Positions 54,001-64,000 of a stretch of 64,000 nucleotides of DNA are shown here, in pieces. The translations under genes and the position numbers were made by a program. This DNA is from Phytoseiulus persimilis. Taxonomy: Eukaryota > Arthropoda > Arachnida > Mesostigmata > Phytoseiidae. Position 1 is the stretch's first letter; the number at the start of each line of letters is the position of its first letter. Below the pieces are notes generated by a model. It saw nothing but the letters and a program-made list of their open reading frames with translations, did not search any database and was not told the origin of the DNA. The stretch lies in NCBI GenBank assembly GCA_037576195.1, contig CM075101.1, positions 27,156,001 to 27,220,000 of the forward strand, in the 5' to 3' direction.

Positions 54001-57000
54001 TCGACTCCATCAGGAGCCGGACCGGCTGATGAGCGCTCTTCCAGCAACGGTAATCACTCCGTGAGACCGAGGGTTTGCACCTCGATAGATGGAGCGTCAT
54101 CAATCGGTAATGCATCCTCGAAATAACTAGCCTGTCATCGAGGGTTTATTAACTGTTTTTCGGTGAGCATTGCTTTCTTCTGCCTTTGGCAGGCATCAGA
54201 CCCCAAGAGCAGGGAAATGGATGGGCTGGTGTTACAAAGCGCATTGGAGAAAGAAATTGTGCGAGATAGACCCATGGTGGAGTTCCATTAATCACCGCTG
54301 GCAATACTCGTCCGGTCGTCGTTCATTCGTTCTCTTGTTCGTTCGCATTGTGCCAAATACAGTAATCATTACGACGAGTATTGTAGCTGTAGAAGCGATT
54401 CCAAAAGCAACGACAACCGGAGCAACGGCGGCAATCGGTCAGGCATTCCGATATTCTCTCAGTTCACTCATTCACCCAACGCTCTATTTTCACTAGTTGC
54501 TTGCTCCATACCGCTGAAATCCGCCCCCCAACTCCTCACCACCATCAAGCCGGAGCCAGCGCCCGGTTCGCGCCCTCTGCCAGGAATCAACGAAGGCTCC
54601 GGAGGGGTGTGGGGGCTGAGGGTGATGCAAGAATCCGACATTCAGTCTTATCCAAAGTTTTCACCCCAGGGAGCGGAAAGGCATTCTTCCACGGATGTCG
54701 ATATTCCAGAGGCCGAAACAGAAGCAGAATTCTTCATGTCTCCGGAAAACGGGCAACGGAACCCGAGGGTTCAATGAGAACTCTGATTGCCTTGCAGCGA
54801 GAGCAGTTGCAGGAGAAAAAGTAACATCGGACGAATGCGTTGAGGTGCTCGCGATAGTCCGATCCTTGTAACAACCATCGATCGACGGCGTCGACGACGG
54901 AGAGGTTCGAAGGCAGGCGACTGGCCATCATCCATCAGAGCGATTTTCAATACGTCTTTTCAGTGCAAAGTTTCGACTGCGCAGTTTTCCCCCGTTTTCT
55001 CCACCATTCATTGGTTCATCTGCTCGTTACCTTGATTGACGGACCGGTTCGGAACGATCAGATGACGAATTTCGACACTTTTCCCTTCTGTTCGTCTCGT
55101 TTCTCTGACGTTCCTCCTCCACCCTCCATTTGTCGTTCGGCAGCGTGAACGAGCATGAACAAAACGCCACGGGACCACCATTGGGTCAGCGACGAGACAA
55201 CACAAAACCTCGGAGGGGAGAGCATGAAAAAACGCAACTTCGGATGGCTCAGATACCCGCTCCGAGTGATATCTTCCACCCCCCGGGCTCGCCCAGGCAT
55301 CGACGCGGCTGGGGAGCGGGAAGCTCATGCCAGAGCGGTAGGCCCAGAATCATCTGGGGAATATGGGACCCACCTAACAAGCAGCGGTGCGATCACCTAT
55401 TCGTTTGTCGTCCAGCAACGACCCCGGTTATCGCCGGTGATCGATCGCTGTCGATCGCTGTCTTTGGAGCCGAGTTCGTTCGAAGACGGAAACGTTCGAC
55501 AAACCCTGCCCAGGAACTCTGGCCGCTCGTTTAGCGAACGAAGATTGCCCTGCGCTGAGTCGGGGACCGAAGCAGGTCGTAGCGAAATCATTCGGTAACT
55601 CGAATACACAACTGAAACTCGGAGCTGAGTATAAAATGATTAAGAAGTTGAGTCATGCGAGAAAAAGAAAACGGCTCTGAGTGGGAGAGAATGCGGAGCG
55701 AATAAACGTTTCTGCATCTTTCAGTAAGATACAGGCCAACGGAGCGAGCGGTCGACCCGCAACTAACCATCGATCATCATTACAAGATTCATGGGGGAAG
55801 AAACCTCTCTAATCTGCTGTCCGGTTTTTTTCTCATGAATTACACGAATGCACCTTTTTCTTTTCATTCACATGGTCGGCTCTCCTCCGAGCGAATATAG
55901 AACAGGGAAGTGACTGGCGCAGAGATCTGTCAACGCAGATTTCGAGCAAATACGCCACTTTTTCAATGTAATCCCTAGCCGGCCAGGAATGCTGACAGCT
56001 CGTATGTTCTCTTCTACTAGCCAACGACTAATTTTATGTTAATCCCCATTATGATTCGTGCCTTCCATTCCGGAACGCTGGGTTTGATTCCATAAAGGTT
56101 CTTATCAGCGATGAATTCAATCCGTTTATGATTTCATTTTCGTTCGCGTCGGATATCAGATCCTTTCTCTAACCAGCTGAGCGGAGGTAGCGCAGTTCGA
56201 GTAGTCTGCATTCTGAACGGGTCTTTGACCTTGAGGATGTTTCTTTCTCTATCAAACCACAACTCTGAATCGAATCTAATCGAATCGAATGTCTGTTAAG
56301 CTCCACCGCAGCCAGTTTAGATACAGAGCAACAAGTGCAAGAAGCGTCACTCAAAATACTTTGAGCAAAATCTTCGCCGATCGTGCATGAGCTGCAAAGA
56401 GTGAGCGGCGCATTTTCGCGAGCGAAGCATTGAAATTGAACGCTCGATTCGGGCAGCTTGCCAATTTGGAAACAAGTCTTGTTTTGTCGCAGTGACGCGT
56501 TCACACACAAACTTCTTTTCGGAGAGTTTCTGCTGCGATGAAGAATAAATAGACGGAATGGAGCTGGAGAGAAAATGAAAAAGCAAGAAATCATTTCTCT
56601 TCCAAACAGATTACCAAGCAGTGATACGGTTGAATAGAGCGCCGCAAATCAGCGTAAAAACTCCACGATGATGCGACGACGCCGATGACGGTGGCGGCGA
56701 CTAAGAGCGAAGGAATGAAAAAAGACACAGATACGGAAAGCAATGATCAGAATAAGTCGCAACCATCATTGGATCATTTCTCAACTTATAATGAGGTGCA
56801 CGAATGTCGTTGCCAAGTCAAGGTTATCCGCGTTTGGAGCTCAAGAAATGTTTATTCTTCCCGTGTTCTCGAGCAGCTGCCACGATTTTTCACATCTTGG
56901 CTACGTAATGCTCGGACGCAAAGCGGGGGTCTCTTCCCTGCTCCCTTTCTTCGACGTTCCATATCTCACGGAACGATTATCTACGCGAGCGAGCGTTTAG

Positions 57001-60000
57001 AATCGATCTTCGACTCCTAGCTAGCACAGACAAACACGTGATGAAAAGGAAGAGGAGTCGACTCTATTCGTCGGTTATTCCGATCGAATCCAGGCCGTGC
57101 TCAACCAGCTGTTGCAGCGAAGCTGCTTCATTTCTTCCTCCTCTCTCATTCCTCTCCCGTTTTCCGAAGTGTCATGTCAGTTAGACGACGCAAACATTCT
57201 CGCAGGCGTTCGTACCGACAACAGCATCCTCCCTTCCAATTTACTACGGAATGCCGTCTCGTTCAAAGGTTCCGTCGCTCATTCAATCTTTCCTCATCTT
57301 GAACTCACTTGCCCATTCGCTCTTCCCAATAATTCTCCTGCCTGTCTCTATCCGCAAACCAATCGAGAGTTCACTACCGTCCCCCATATGAGTTTGAAGA
57401 TTCATTCGCCAGTCCGTCCGAGAACTGTCGTCCCTCGGGGCTGTCCGGAGTGTGATTTTCACATCTCCTTCACTCTCTCCTAATCATATGACTCCTCCAG
57501 AGAGTGTGATAACGGCTCAGCCCCGATTCCTGCCACGAACCTCTTCGCCTAGCGCCGATTCTCATCCTCGACCCTTACACCAAAAACGTTCTCAGATTAG
57601 GGAATAGAACTATACAACGGATTTCAGTTATTGGAACCAGCGGATACTCAGAGCGAAAACGCCGACAAGCCGCACGACGTTCAATTCCACGGCTCCGGAA
57701 GAGGTGCAGTGACGGCATAGGATCCGTGCAAAACCCGACAGAGCCTCCAAGCACCGATTGAGGGAGGTCGAGGAGGGGCGCGGAGCCCAAAAGGATACGC
57801 GCATAACAGCTCACTGCTGAAGAGAATGTCATTTTCCGTAAAACTCGGATCTCCCCCCGACAGGGGGGGTAAATACACCCACCTATGCAATGGTGATCGG
57901 ACCTCGCGACACTGCACCCCATCATGCCGATCATTCATCTCATCCACTTCCGTGCGTATTACAGTTTCAATCAATACGCACCTTCGAGAATCCGCTCTGT
58001 TCGCGCGTGATTCTTGAAGCCCACGCCAGCCTCACCGCGCGCACGGTTGGAATCCGTGAATAATAATTCGATCGTGTCATCCGCATATTAACGAGAATAC
58101 AACGATTCTCACATGTGCGGCTCATTCCAATCGACGGATGTTTCAGTGGGCTAAGCGCTGTTGCCCCCGCAGAACCGGTTTCCGGTTGGAATGTTCGTTG
58201 TATTGATGCCACCATTTCTGTCGACGCGACTCCTCTCCACTCCAGTCTTGTCTTTCGCAGACATCCCGGACAGAAAGGCGCAGATTGCCGCTGTTTGGAC
58301 GACACAAACGACGACCCAAAAAGCAGCGTCAGAAAAGCAACGCTCATTATTGATTCGTGCGTAACGCTCTCCGGCTCCGTAACCGCTGACGACCGCTTGA
58401 TTATTGTGAACAGGGGGAGACAATGATGAGACAGTCTTCATCCCTTGTGGCTTTGATATTCGAAATCTTGAAGGTCCAGGAATACCCCGTGTTGTCATCG
58501 GAGGCAGCACAGATAGGCGAGAGCATTATCTGGTTTCTCTTCGCGCATTTATTAGACCACCGAACCCATTCTCTCTTGAGCATCCAAATGTTCCAGTGTT
58601 TGCGGCTTTGTGTCGCTATGTCAATAAGAAGGATGCTTCCAGGAACAAACGGAGAGTCGATCAATTCTCCCCAAACGGCTTCCTGACTGCTCGCGAACGA
58701 GTTTCTTAACACCGCGCTTGACGTTGTGTCCATCTCCGGACGCACATTCAAGACTCTCTGCGATGATATTGGGGAAACGATCGGATCAGTTGCTCCGAGT
58801 GTCTGATGGACGTGGGTCAGTCCCCGTCGCTGGAAATCAATTGCGATTCCCTGCGTGGGTCTTTTCATTTCCCGTTCTCATTCATCGATTCCCTCAAGTT
58901 TCAGTCGAATACTTCCATCGAGGATTGTTCGAATATTGCGTTGCCGATTCCTGAACGAATGGCTGAGCAAGCGAGTTGCTGAGCGAAGGAAGAGAGACGG
59001 GAGCGGGAAGAGAAAATGGACGTTCACGAAAATCTCGAAGTTCCCAATTTTGAATTTTCAATGTGATTCTTGTCGACATCAATTCCAATCTCTGTAATCT
59101 GTCGTCCAGATTCAGCTGTGCTCGGACAGGTCCAAAGCAGCGCTGCAAGTTGGAACTGTGAACACCACCGTTTACCGGCTGCCCGCTGCTTTGAGTAGAG
59201 GAACGGACGCACATCTGACAGATTGTAGTGTTCTACGAATTATTTCAAAAAGTACTTCGTAAAGTGGGATGGCGAGAGAGACTGCAGGAGGGTTCGTTTA
59301 TGTCCATAGTCATCAAAGGAAGAGCTCTTCGTCCACTTAGGCTTGGGATGTAGACGGAAGCGGAGGAATCAACAAACAAATGAAGTGTCGTACGAGCTGA
59401 ACGTCGAGCAGACCGCCCTGCAGGACAAACAGACAGATCCGTCGGTACTTGCTGATAACGATACGGAATGAGGAACGAGCACTAAGATGCTGCATGTACT
59501 GCATTGATGGAAGTTCACGACCCTGTTATCAGTGGCTCGTCGTCTACTAGGAACCTCACCGTGCTGTTGTCACGGAGTTGCAACATTTTATTCGCTTCGA
59601 CCGCAAGGATCTGGATTTGACTCCGAGGTCGGTGCGACATGAAATTGCCGGCACGTCGACATCTCAGCGCTACAACCACATCTCTGGTATATGAGATTTC
59701 GAAGAGCAACGCTTCCAGAAAGAGAGGTCGCCGAGAGATATCCGGGTGATCCAGGTGCTCGTGATGCGCTACTGGCGCCTCGAAATCGTTCCCATACATC
59801 AAGATCCATTCCGGAGATACATTCGAATCCTCTCTGAGTGACAATTAGAATGAAGACTGCCTCGAGTCGGATGTAAATCGACACCCCACGATACTGTCTT
59901 CTAAGAATAGGCCTCTGGATCAACATAGAGGAGAGAAAGGCCATTCGCTCCGAAGCCATCGAGCTATTAGTTGCAGTGCAATGATCGCGTTCCTAGAACA

Positions 60001-61280
60001 AATGAATTCTGATTTTGAGGGACCTTGCCCCGATCCTGACTCACTTACCGCAAGCATGATTTTCACTATCAAAACGAATTCTCAAGCCTCCGAAAGCAAC
60101 TCAGAACCGGCCACAGATGACGCTATTTAGTGCCTGTAGAATGGAGATCGCACTCGAAGCTGAGAATCAATCTCAACAGAAGTACTGCAACCACTGTACT
60201 CTCTTACTTTAGGAATATCAGACGTTTTCGGCTTCGGATGAATTCACCTTCTCTTCATCTCGAACATGATCGGACATACTTTGCATTCGTTGCGCGTTTT
60301 TTTGGGCTCATGTGATTGATAGTTCAATACAGCTCGCGGCCTCACTGACCCACATCGGATTGAGTCGATTCGGGCAATCAACAAAGCATTCGCCAAAAGG
60401 TCGCGTAGCCTGATGAACTTGGGAACATTGCGATTTCCCTTGGGATCTGATCTTATGATAGGATACGATGTTCACTGATCTCTCATGTGCACAATATGAT
60501 CCAAGTCATATCTGGACGAATGGTGTTGTTGAACGGGTGTCGTTCCCAGGTTAAACGAGTTCACCCAGTGATCAAATATGCCGGAGAGGTTTTCGCAGCA
60601 TCAAAAGCTTCGTAGGGGCAATCGTTGCAGTCGGCTCGAATGAATGAGAGTCTTGCGTTGATTACAGAGGCACGCGCAATCCAAACGAGACAGCTGGATC
60701 GTTCAAGGGGACGTAGGCTCGACGAAGATCATGATGAATTTGAGCTGATTCTGTAGCCCGCTATGACGAGCTCGGACGATTGCAATCATCACGAAATTTC
60801 TCACTCGTCAAAATAACGTACGAGACTCTTCCAGGATATGAAGCTCTCAAAATCACGTTTGCCACGGTTTGTGTCTTGCAACGGGACGCGGCAAAGCTAG
60901 CGTGAAGACGAGCTAGCTTCAGATTTGAAGATAACCGTCTATTTCCGTAGCGGTCCCCTATCACCTGCTCGGAACTGTCAGGCTGAGTAGTGGCGCTATC
61001 AGTTTACGCGACGCGGGAAAGTCCGGAGCATAGAATACTGCTGCGACTATTGGCGATCGTTTGATTCCTCGGATGCATGCCACCGAGAACTTGTACACAC
61101 ACACTCACGCATGTTTGATCTACACATGAATTTGGTTTGTAATCAGCCCAGCGAACGTCTCATTGTGGAACTGCTGAAGGGCGAAAGAGAAGCTTACCTC
61201 ATGTGAGTGGCGATCGACAGTCCAGAGAGAACTTCGGGCAAACCCATGCAACGGCCTCTCTCCCCAATCGCCGAAGTGTG
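38840..61280 (-). CDS. Glucose-6-phosphate 1-epimerase (aldose-1-epimerase fold), six exons, 5' end missing
   Basis: Enzymes of this family interconvert the alpha and beta anomers of glucose 6-phosphate in the cytosol. Six minus-strand exons join in frame with matching phases: 61280-61198, 42950-42762, 41547-41491, 40689-40625, 39275-39187 and 39000-38840. Together they give about 214 residues carrying the family's motifs in order: FGDWG then LHGFAR, the DNDETR and WDHPF block, FHPYFK (the LHTYF motif with the catalytic His), GKVTVTGFEGL and YVDK, FTDYVY, DTLPNT then VVWNP, and VCVEAG (with the catalytic Glu). The His and Glu are assigned from family knowledge. Family members have roughly 270-300 residues, so the N-terminal 70-90, including the usual RGGIP motif, are missing and probably lie beyond the right edge. 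Introns measure 18247, 1214, 801, 1349 and 186 bases. Family motif residues HTYF and TDRVY read HPYF and TDYVY here. Confidence 0.85.
39187..39275 (-). CDS. Glucose-6-phosphate epimerase exon, VYQG to DTLPNT
   Basis: An 89-base exon follows acceptor TTCTTGTTGCAG and ends at ACGG|GTGAGA. It reads VYQGTPSNHVLNDGKKK, then IQIWKSDTLPNT. The split valine codon joins exactly to the last exon to make NTVVWNP, a diagnostic motif of this family. An apparent donor GTAAGT 34 bases before the acceptor was considered and rejected because its upstream frames do not fit. Confidence 0.93.
40625..40689 (-). CDS. Glucose-6-phosphate epimerase exon ending in FTD(Y)
   Basis: A 65-base exon begins after the strong acceptor CTTCTGTGTTTCAG and ends at TTA|GTGAGT, two bases into a codon. 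It reads TDNFVTKTETRKLVSIDKFTD. Joined to the next exon it gives FTDYVYQG, equivalent to the family's TDRVY motif, with Tyr where Arg is usual. Confidence 0.9.
40970..41045. repeat. ATC/ATT triplet-rich simple repeat
   Basis: An imperfect ATC, ATT and AAC triplet tract runs through this stretch. It lies in the 801-base epimerase intron. The Asp/Asn-rich frame on the minus strand across it is a by-product. Confidence 0.6.
41491..41547 (-). CDS. Glucose-6-phosphate epimerase exon, GKVTVTGFEGLDYVDK
   Basis: A 57-base exon of 19 whole codons lies between an acceptor CTCGTTTCAG and a donor AAG|GTACAT. It reads IDAGKVTVTGFEGLDYVDK, equivalent to the family segment that follows LHTYF (D..KV.V.GL.G..Y.DK). 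Confidence 0.92.
42762..42950 (-). CDS. Glucose-6-phosphate epimerase exon with DNDETR, WDHPF and the catalytic FHPYF
   Basis: The exon has 189 bases, in frame at both ends, 63 codons. The acceptor is CATATTCTAG. The donor is AAG|GCAAGT, a GC donor in the otherwise ideal context such donors normally need. The translation has LHLEDNDETRALWDHPF, then LIYDLKL, TSLKILNKG and DFHLLFHPYFK. This matches the family's pattern of an acidic ETR...W..PF segment, a beta-rich stretch, and the LHTYF motif carrying the catalytic histidine. Confidence 0.92.
47544..47551 (-). promoter_or_regulatory. Possible TATA box on the minus strand within the epimerase intron
   Basis: The minus strand reads GGTTATAAATAGTGGCGG. 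It lies upstream, in the epimerase's direction, of the exon at 42950, so it could serve an alternative start or a nested gene. There is no further support. Confidence 0.18.
49115..49650 (-). CDS. Candidate two-exon small gene inside the epimerase intron
   Basis: Exon one, 49650-49485, starts at ATG and reads MARALMWAFRILPEMHDF to KILRR; its donor is GTG|GTATCG. Exon two, 49263-49115, follows acceptor TTTCCCTCCTGAG and reads GRPPGIPAAELKEASRVEQ, TRLEQATRQLVEVMHRL, ending in ECPS and TGA. The phases agree across the 221-base intron, giving about 104 residues with a helical, Glu/Gln/Arg-rich second half. No family was recognised. If real, it lies on the same strand within the 18-kb intron of the epimerase gene. 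Confidence 0.3.
52680..52765. repeat. AAC/GAC/ATC simple repeat
   Basis: Imperfect tandem AACGAC, AATGAC and AATCAC units make up most of this stretch. The His/Arg/Cys-rich tail of the minus-strand open frame here comes from it. Confidence 0.55.
53422..53524 (-). CDS. Candidate internal exon inside the epimerase intron
   Basis: The 103-base segment has a strong acceptor (CCCATCTTCCCTTTTGTTCGGAGCAG) and a GTGAGT donor. It reads SEAPRFTLLEQMTYGFLRRK, then RFSGFVDSVEGEY. A second very strong acceptor on the same strand lies at 53192 (CTTCTGCTCGGCAATCTTCAG), after which one frame stays open for about 165 codons. That frame is in a different phase from this exon, and it ends in a repeat-derived His/Arg/Cys tail. 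I recognise neither part. Confidence 0.28.
58422..58713 (+). CDS. Candidate terminal exon, unidentified, inside the epimerase intron
   Basis: After an acceptor-like TTGATTATTGTGAACAG one plus-strand frame without any ATG is open for about 96 codons to a stop near 58710. It reads DETVFIPCGFDIRNLEGPG, VVIGGSTDRREHYLVSL and HPNVPVFAALCRYVNKK. The amino-acid mix and codon pattern are protein-like. Longer frames on both strands overlap it and look less natural. No homologue was recognised, and chance cannot be excluded. Confidence 0.22.
61198..61280 (-). CDS. Glucose-6-phosphate epimerase exon with the FG...HGFAR...W motif
   Basis: The exon has 83 bases. A pyrimidine-rich acceptor ending CCGTAG precedes it and a donor GAG|GTAAGC follows. 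It begins two bases into a codon and ends at a codon boundary. The translation contains HFGDWG, RPLHGFARSSLWTV and ends in HSHE. Family members have a proline before the first residue and PQHGFAR in the core, so the previous exon should end in a phenylalanine codon plus one C. I searched 61.3-64 kb for that exon and found no convincing one. The join to the next exon gives HSHE-EDPSS, which suits the family alignment, but the intron it implies is 18.2 kb. Confidence 0.72.
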
Positions 61281-64000
61281 CTACGGAGAACAACGCTGAA
61301 TTAGTGTTAACCTCAGTTCGAGTCGTCAGAAAAATCAACAACGACGAATACAGTTCTCATTCAGAAATTGCGGGATGATTCGGTTGGAACCGTTAATTGA
61401 TCCGGGAAGTTATCCGAGATGGATCTGCGTCCATCTGCCTTCAATCGATCCCTGCGGCGATGTCAAGCAAAGTGCAATATTGTTTCTCCGGGTCTGGTTA
61501 GAGTTCCGGAGGTGCTCGCGGATGGTATTCCGATTAGATTCTCCGCCAGCTTCCTCCGACCTTTCTACAGCTTTCTGTTTACTCGGTTGGTAGCTCGGAT
61601 GACGACCAACTGTCAGCTGTCTGTCCAGACCGCCGTCGGTCTAGCTGTCTCGTTCCCCGAATTTGAATAAATTTCCCACCTGTATGCATGGAACGAATGA
61701 CAGGGGGAAAACAACCGTCGACAAACAAAACCGACGAGCCAGAACAGAAGCTGCCTCGATCGGAGGAAGGTCAGCCGGCATCAGCTGGTCCAAGCCGATA
61801 ACGGTAGGCGGCCGCTTCCAACGCAAACTGAGATGTGTTTTCAATTGCTGACTGACCGACTGGCTCGCTGTGCGAGCGCTGGGCAATCAACGGAGGAAAT
61901 AATTACGGAAAATACGGGGAAGACGCTCGTTTGGAGTCCCTCCGACCGAGTTAGTGGCCAGCAGTCGCTCGACTGTTGGTCCAACCAGGCAATCAGCTGA
62001 CCGACGCCTTGTGATGCAAAATCGCCTAACGAGCTCGAACCCCGCCCGGGGTGGTGTTTTCGCCCGAGAGACGCGCGCCACGGGTTGACAGCGAGATTCT
62101 CACACGAACAGTTGAGACATCACTCGCTGACATACAACCCATAGAGTCAAGTTTTCTTGCCTCTGAACCGAGCGACGTTAGTCCATCCCAACGAATCGAC
62201 CGATCGTGTCCCCTTGGAACTTCCTCCCGATGTAGCCGCCGCCGTCACGGGGTCTACTCCTCAATCAATAGTAGCCAGGTGGGTCGACAGGAAGATGGGC
62301 GATCGATGCTACGACGGGGAATTTATCCCGTGCTCGGAATAAAATGCCTGTAGAACTGACAAACGATCGGTGGAACTTCGTATAAACTCAATTAGAGCTA
62401 GCCGGCCTGTCGGTTTGAGTTAATGGCGGCTTCACAGCCGGGAAATCGGTGGAGAACCGGCAGGATAACAAAAATGAAACTGCTATTGATCGTTGGGCGG
62501 TGCATATATCGTCGATGCGGGGATAGCGTTCAGCAGTGGTGGGAAACACAGGAGGTACCCCAGTCAAGGAAAATCATTCTTCGGCTCAAGGGTTAATGTG
62601 GAAAAAGGGACAGAATTTTCTCTCAAAGAACCCAGGAGTTGCTCCTTGGTTCGACTCTGGGTCGTGGCGATCCGGGACTCCAGGAATTCCGCTCCTGTGA
62701 CGGCAGCGATTCTTTGTTCTTCGGGGTTTCCGCTCATCGTTCCCGCGATTTTCTGACTCGCCAGAGCGTTGTCTCGTTCCTTGATTCGTTCGCTCGTTCA
62801 ATCGTTCGTCCGTTGACTCAATCCCCAGTGAATATGAGCGGATTCGTATTGTTGTACTTATTTTCCCCGTGGTCGAAGACGGTGGCAAAGAATCTTCAAT
62901 TCGCTGCTGCGGATCCTTCGCCTAAGTATTTCGAAGTCGTGAGGCGCGAAGCTGTTTTCCCCTAAGCCAGTCAAGTCATTGGCCCGGAGCCAATTCCCCG
63001 TCCGAGGTTGAGATCGTGAAAAAATGCCAGCCGGAATTGCCCGTCTTCAATATTCGCCGATCGGTTGCGATAACTCCGTGTTCCACATAACTCCGTGTGG
63101 AAAGAAAACACCAAAAGGGAGAATGGAACAAAAGCGAGAAGACATGCGGTTGGACACGGGTAGAAATCAAAGCGGAGCGAAGGAATGGCGTATAATTGTC
63201 GGATAATGCAGCGGACGATCGAGAAACAGGGGTGGTGTGTCGTGCTGAGGTTTCGGGCAGAGGGGAACGGGGAGATGAGAGACCGTTTGATCACGCTTCA
63301 TCGGACGGAATGATATTCGGTCTGAAATGACATTCCAGGAATTCCGGCCAAAGACCGTCCCAATACGCGTGTCATATGAAGGGGGTAAGAGGCGGACGAC
63401 AAACAGCCGAAGGAGACAAACTGGAAACGCTGAGGAGGCTTCGGAAATATTTTTTAGAGATTCGAATACAGGCGAAACTGTGCCGGTTCGAGCCCGCATC
63501 CACCTGGATTGTGATGTCCTGAACTGAAGACGGAGCGGGTTCCCGTCGAACTCGTCAAGGCCCGGACTTAAATCAGAAAGAGAAAGCGGAAAACCGCTCG
63601 AAACGGTCGACACGCCCGTGAAGCTTACAAGCGAGACGAGGTCCACCGCTCACTCGCGTCACTCTCACCGGTGGAAGAATTCCAAAACAAATTCCCAGAA
63701 ATCCATGAACAGACTGATCCGCTGCGCTTTCGGATGCGGTGCCGCTGGACTCGAGGAATCTTCCGATCCGAGCGCCATCGATGCTCTGCGAAAGTTCTCT
63801 CGATGGAGACTACGCGGCTTGGGACGATCTCCGAAATGAGTTGGTTCAAGCATACGCGCCTGTCTCAGACCAGACAGTGTTTCAGGACCCATCGTCCCCA
63901 GCGGATCGGCGGATCCCTCCACGAAAACCTTGTCGATACTCCGCTCTTTCCTGTAGAAGCCATCCCCGCGGGAATGGAACAAGAGGAAAACGTTCTCGTT

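Larger units (their letters stand above)
42951..61197 (-). other. 18.2-kb epimerase intron (inferred)
   Basis: The interval between two phase-matched epimerase exons runs from donor GAG|GTAAGC to acceptor CATATTCTAG. It has no other epimerase-like segment that I could find. It contains the candidate exons at 49.1-49.7, 53.2-53.5 and 58.4 kb and simple repeats, and could host nested genes. Confidence 0.6.

Noticed and set aside
61641-62081. Minus-strand frames with VVFP or GGTP...RIF as the missing epimerase exon
   Set aside because: The required context RGGIP before VF and a GT donor right after the phenylalanine codon plus C are absent or weak.
62490-62560. Minus-strand GVPPVFP resembling the epimerase GGIP..FP motif
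   Set aside because: No Arg-Gly-Gly precedes it, the surrounding frame has no other family residue, and there is no donor at the place the next exon requires.

Overview
The window is animal (metazoan) nuclear DNA, not bacterial. Its recognisable genes are broken by GT-AG introns, there are no operons or ribosome-binding sites, and polyadenylation signals are present. By eye, base composition is close to balanced and CpG is not depleted, which suggests a largely unmethylated invertebrate genome. The gene families fit an arthropod; a mite is possible, but the sequence does not prove it. Most open frames of 60 to 150 codons here are what chance predicts at this composition, so I report coding sequence mainly where homology or paired splice sites support it.

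Layout. 1-14 kb: no gene recognised; dense in short tetranucleotide runs (GGCT, GGTC, GGCC types) and a possible minus-strand TATA promoter near 1.37 kb. 14-22.5 kb: the 3' end of a plus-strand TEX9 homologue (exons at 20875-21018 and 22036-22209, poly(A) signal at 22533), with a doubtful upstream exon at 14.2 kb. 23.4-24.2 kb: two unidentified plus-strand candidate exons. 29.5-30.8 kb: an unidentified minus-strand candidate gene with good splice sites and a puzzling in-frame TGA. 32680-33579: an intact, intronless, minus-strand GNAT-family acetyltransferase with two GNAT-like halves. 33.6-38.8 kb: nothing recognised. 38840-61280: a minus-strand glucose-6-phosphate 1-epimerase gene in six recovered exons. 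One of its introns is about 18.2 kb, and another starts with GC instead of GT. The first exons lie beyond the right edge or were missed in 61.3-64 kb. The long intron holds several unidentified candidate exons that could belong to nested genes.

The three recognised genes show no shared pathway: a sugar-phosphate anomer epimerase, a small-molecule or protein acetyltransferase, and a coiled-coil protein of the centriolar satellite/cilium type. I found no CRISPR array, tRNA, rRNA, transposase, virus-derived gene or toxin gene, and nothing that I would call a new biological system. The most unusual points are the architecture of the epimerase gene and the in-frame TGA at 30110-30112.
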